A stretch of DNA of 64,000 nucleotides from NCBI RefSeq assembly GCF_005049045.1, contig NZ_SUPK01000001.1:310001-374000 (forward strand), read 5' to 3'. The notes beneath the pieces were generated by a model. That model was not told the DNA's origin. It ran no database searches and saw only the letters and a list, made by a program, of their open reading frames with translations. Shown here piece after piece: positions 63,912 to 64,000 of this stretch (positions within the stretch are counted from its first letter, which is position 1; every line of letters starts with the position of its first letter). Made by a program: the position numbers and the translations under genes. Source of the DNA: Cohnella pontilimi. Its GTDB lineage: Bacteria > Bacillota > Bacilli > Paenibacillales > Paenibacillaceae.

Positions 63912-64000
63912 TTAGTCCATCACTGCATCCGCTTTTAAAATCCCCTTGCCAACGGCCCGGTCCAAAAGCTCCATCGCAAAACGCCACAAATGCGGACAGA
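63912..64000 (-). CDS. C-terminal end of an unidentified gene
   Basis: The last 28 codons of a leftward gene enter from the right edge: FAMELLDRAVGKGILKADAV then MD and a TAA stop at 63912-63914. The codon pattern looks coding (GC-rich third positions), but the piece is too short to name a family. Confidence 0.5.
   Translation of the reverse strand, partial: CPHLWRFAMELLDRAVGKGILKADAVMD

Overview
The window looks like chromosome from a spore-former of the Paenibacillaceae (Paenibacillus/Cohnella type). Grounds: moderate GC, strong GGAGG-type ribosome binding sites with frequent TTG/GTG starts, an S-layer-homology protein, a membrane-bound AraC-type regulator with a large sensor part, a copper-amine-oxidase-N/GH18-like secreted protein, and a XerS-class recombinase. 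The genus is an inference from family content. No rRNA, tRNA or CRISPR array is visible.

1-23.5 kb is a carbohydrate-use island. It holds a GH42-like glycosidase (partial at the left edge), an acetylxylan-esterase-like hydrolase, a zinc-less MDR dehydrogenase, a GH123-like (formerly DUF4091) beta-N-acetylgalactosaminidase candidate, an Eis-like acetyltransferase, a NagB-like isomerase and a TIM-barrel sugar isomerase. A membrane AraC regulator faces a tight eight-gene operon: DUF5107/TPR protein, Gfo/Idh/MocA oxidoreductase, tagaturonate reductase (uxaB), altronate dehydratase (uxaA), GlcNAc/GalNAc-6-P deacetylase (nagA), second Gfo/Idh/MocA oxidoreductase, epimerase, DapA-like aldolase. Having amino-sugar and hexuronate steps in one operon suggests a glycan carrying both N-acetylhexosamine and uronic acid. 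No transporter, uronate isomerase or KDG kinase lies in the window.

23.5-37.8 kb is a patchwork. An AT-richer rifampin phosphotransferase gene (rph) is flanked by two gene remnants. Then come a membrane protein, a histidine kinase/response regulator pair, an MFS exporter, several small membrane proteins, a DinB protein and the divergent polyphosphate pair ppx/ppk.

37.9-50.2 kb starts with a P-type ATPase locus: a 1564-residue tandem ATPase with a degenerate first half, flanked by DUF5132, glycine-zipper and other small proteins. After it come a VOC protein, a yellow/MRJP-like beta-propeller, a MerR/MerF-like metal module with ynfA, and a NarL-type regulator whose kinase survives only as a C-terminal stub. 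This stretch and the one before it contain unusual intergenic repeats built as direct module - terminator hairpin - inverted module - 8 bp - direct module - direct module. They exist in two sequence families with matching spacings.

50.2-64 kb holds an orphan response regulator with a pseudo-receiver, an oligopeptide-type ABC importer operon headed by an S-layer-homology protein, fumC, a XerS-type recombinase, a YjbR protein, a GH18-like protein, an acetyltransferase and the end of an unidentified gene. Two dif-like sites in the same orientation lie 10 kb apart here, one directly upstream of the recombinase gene, with a weaker third one near the right edge.
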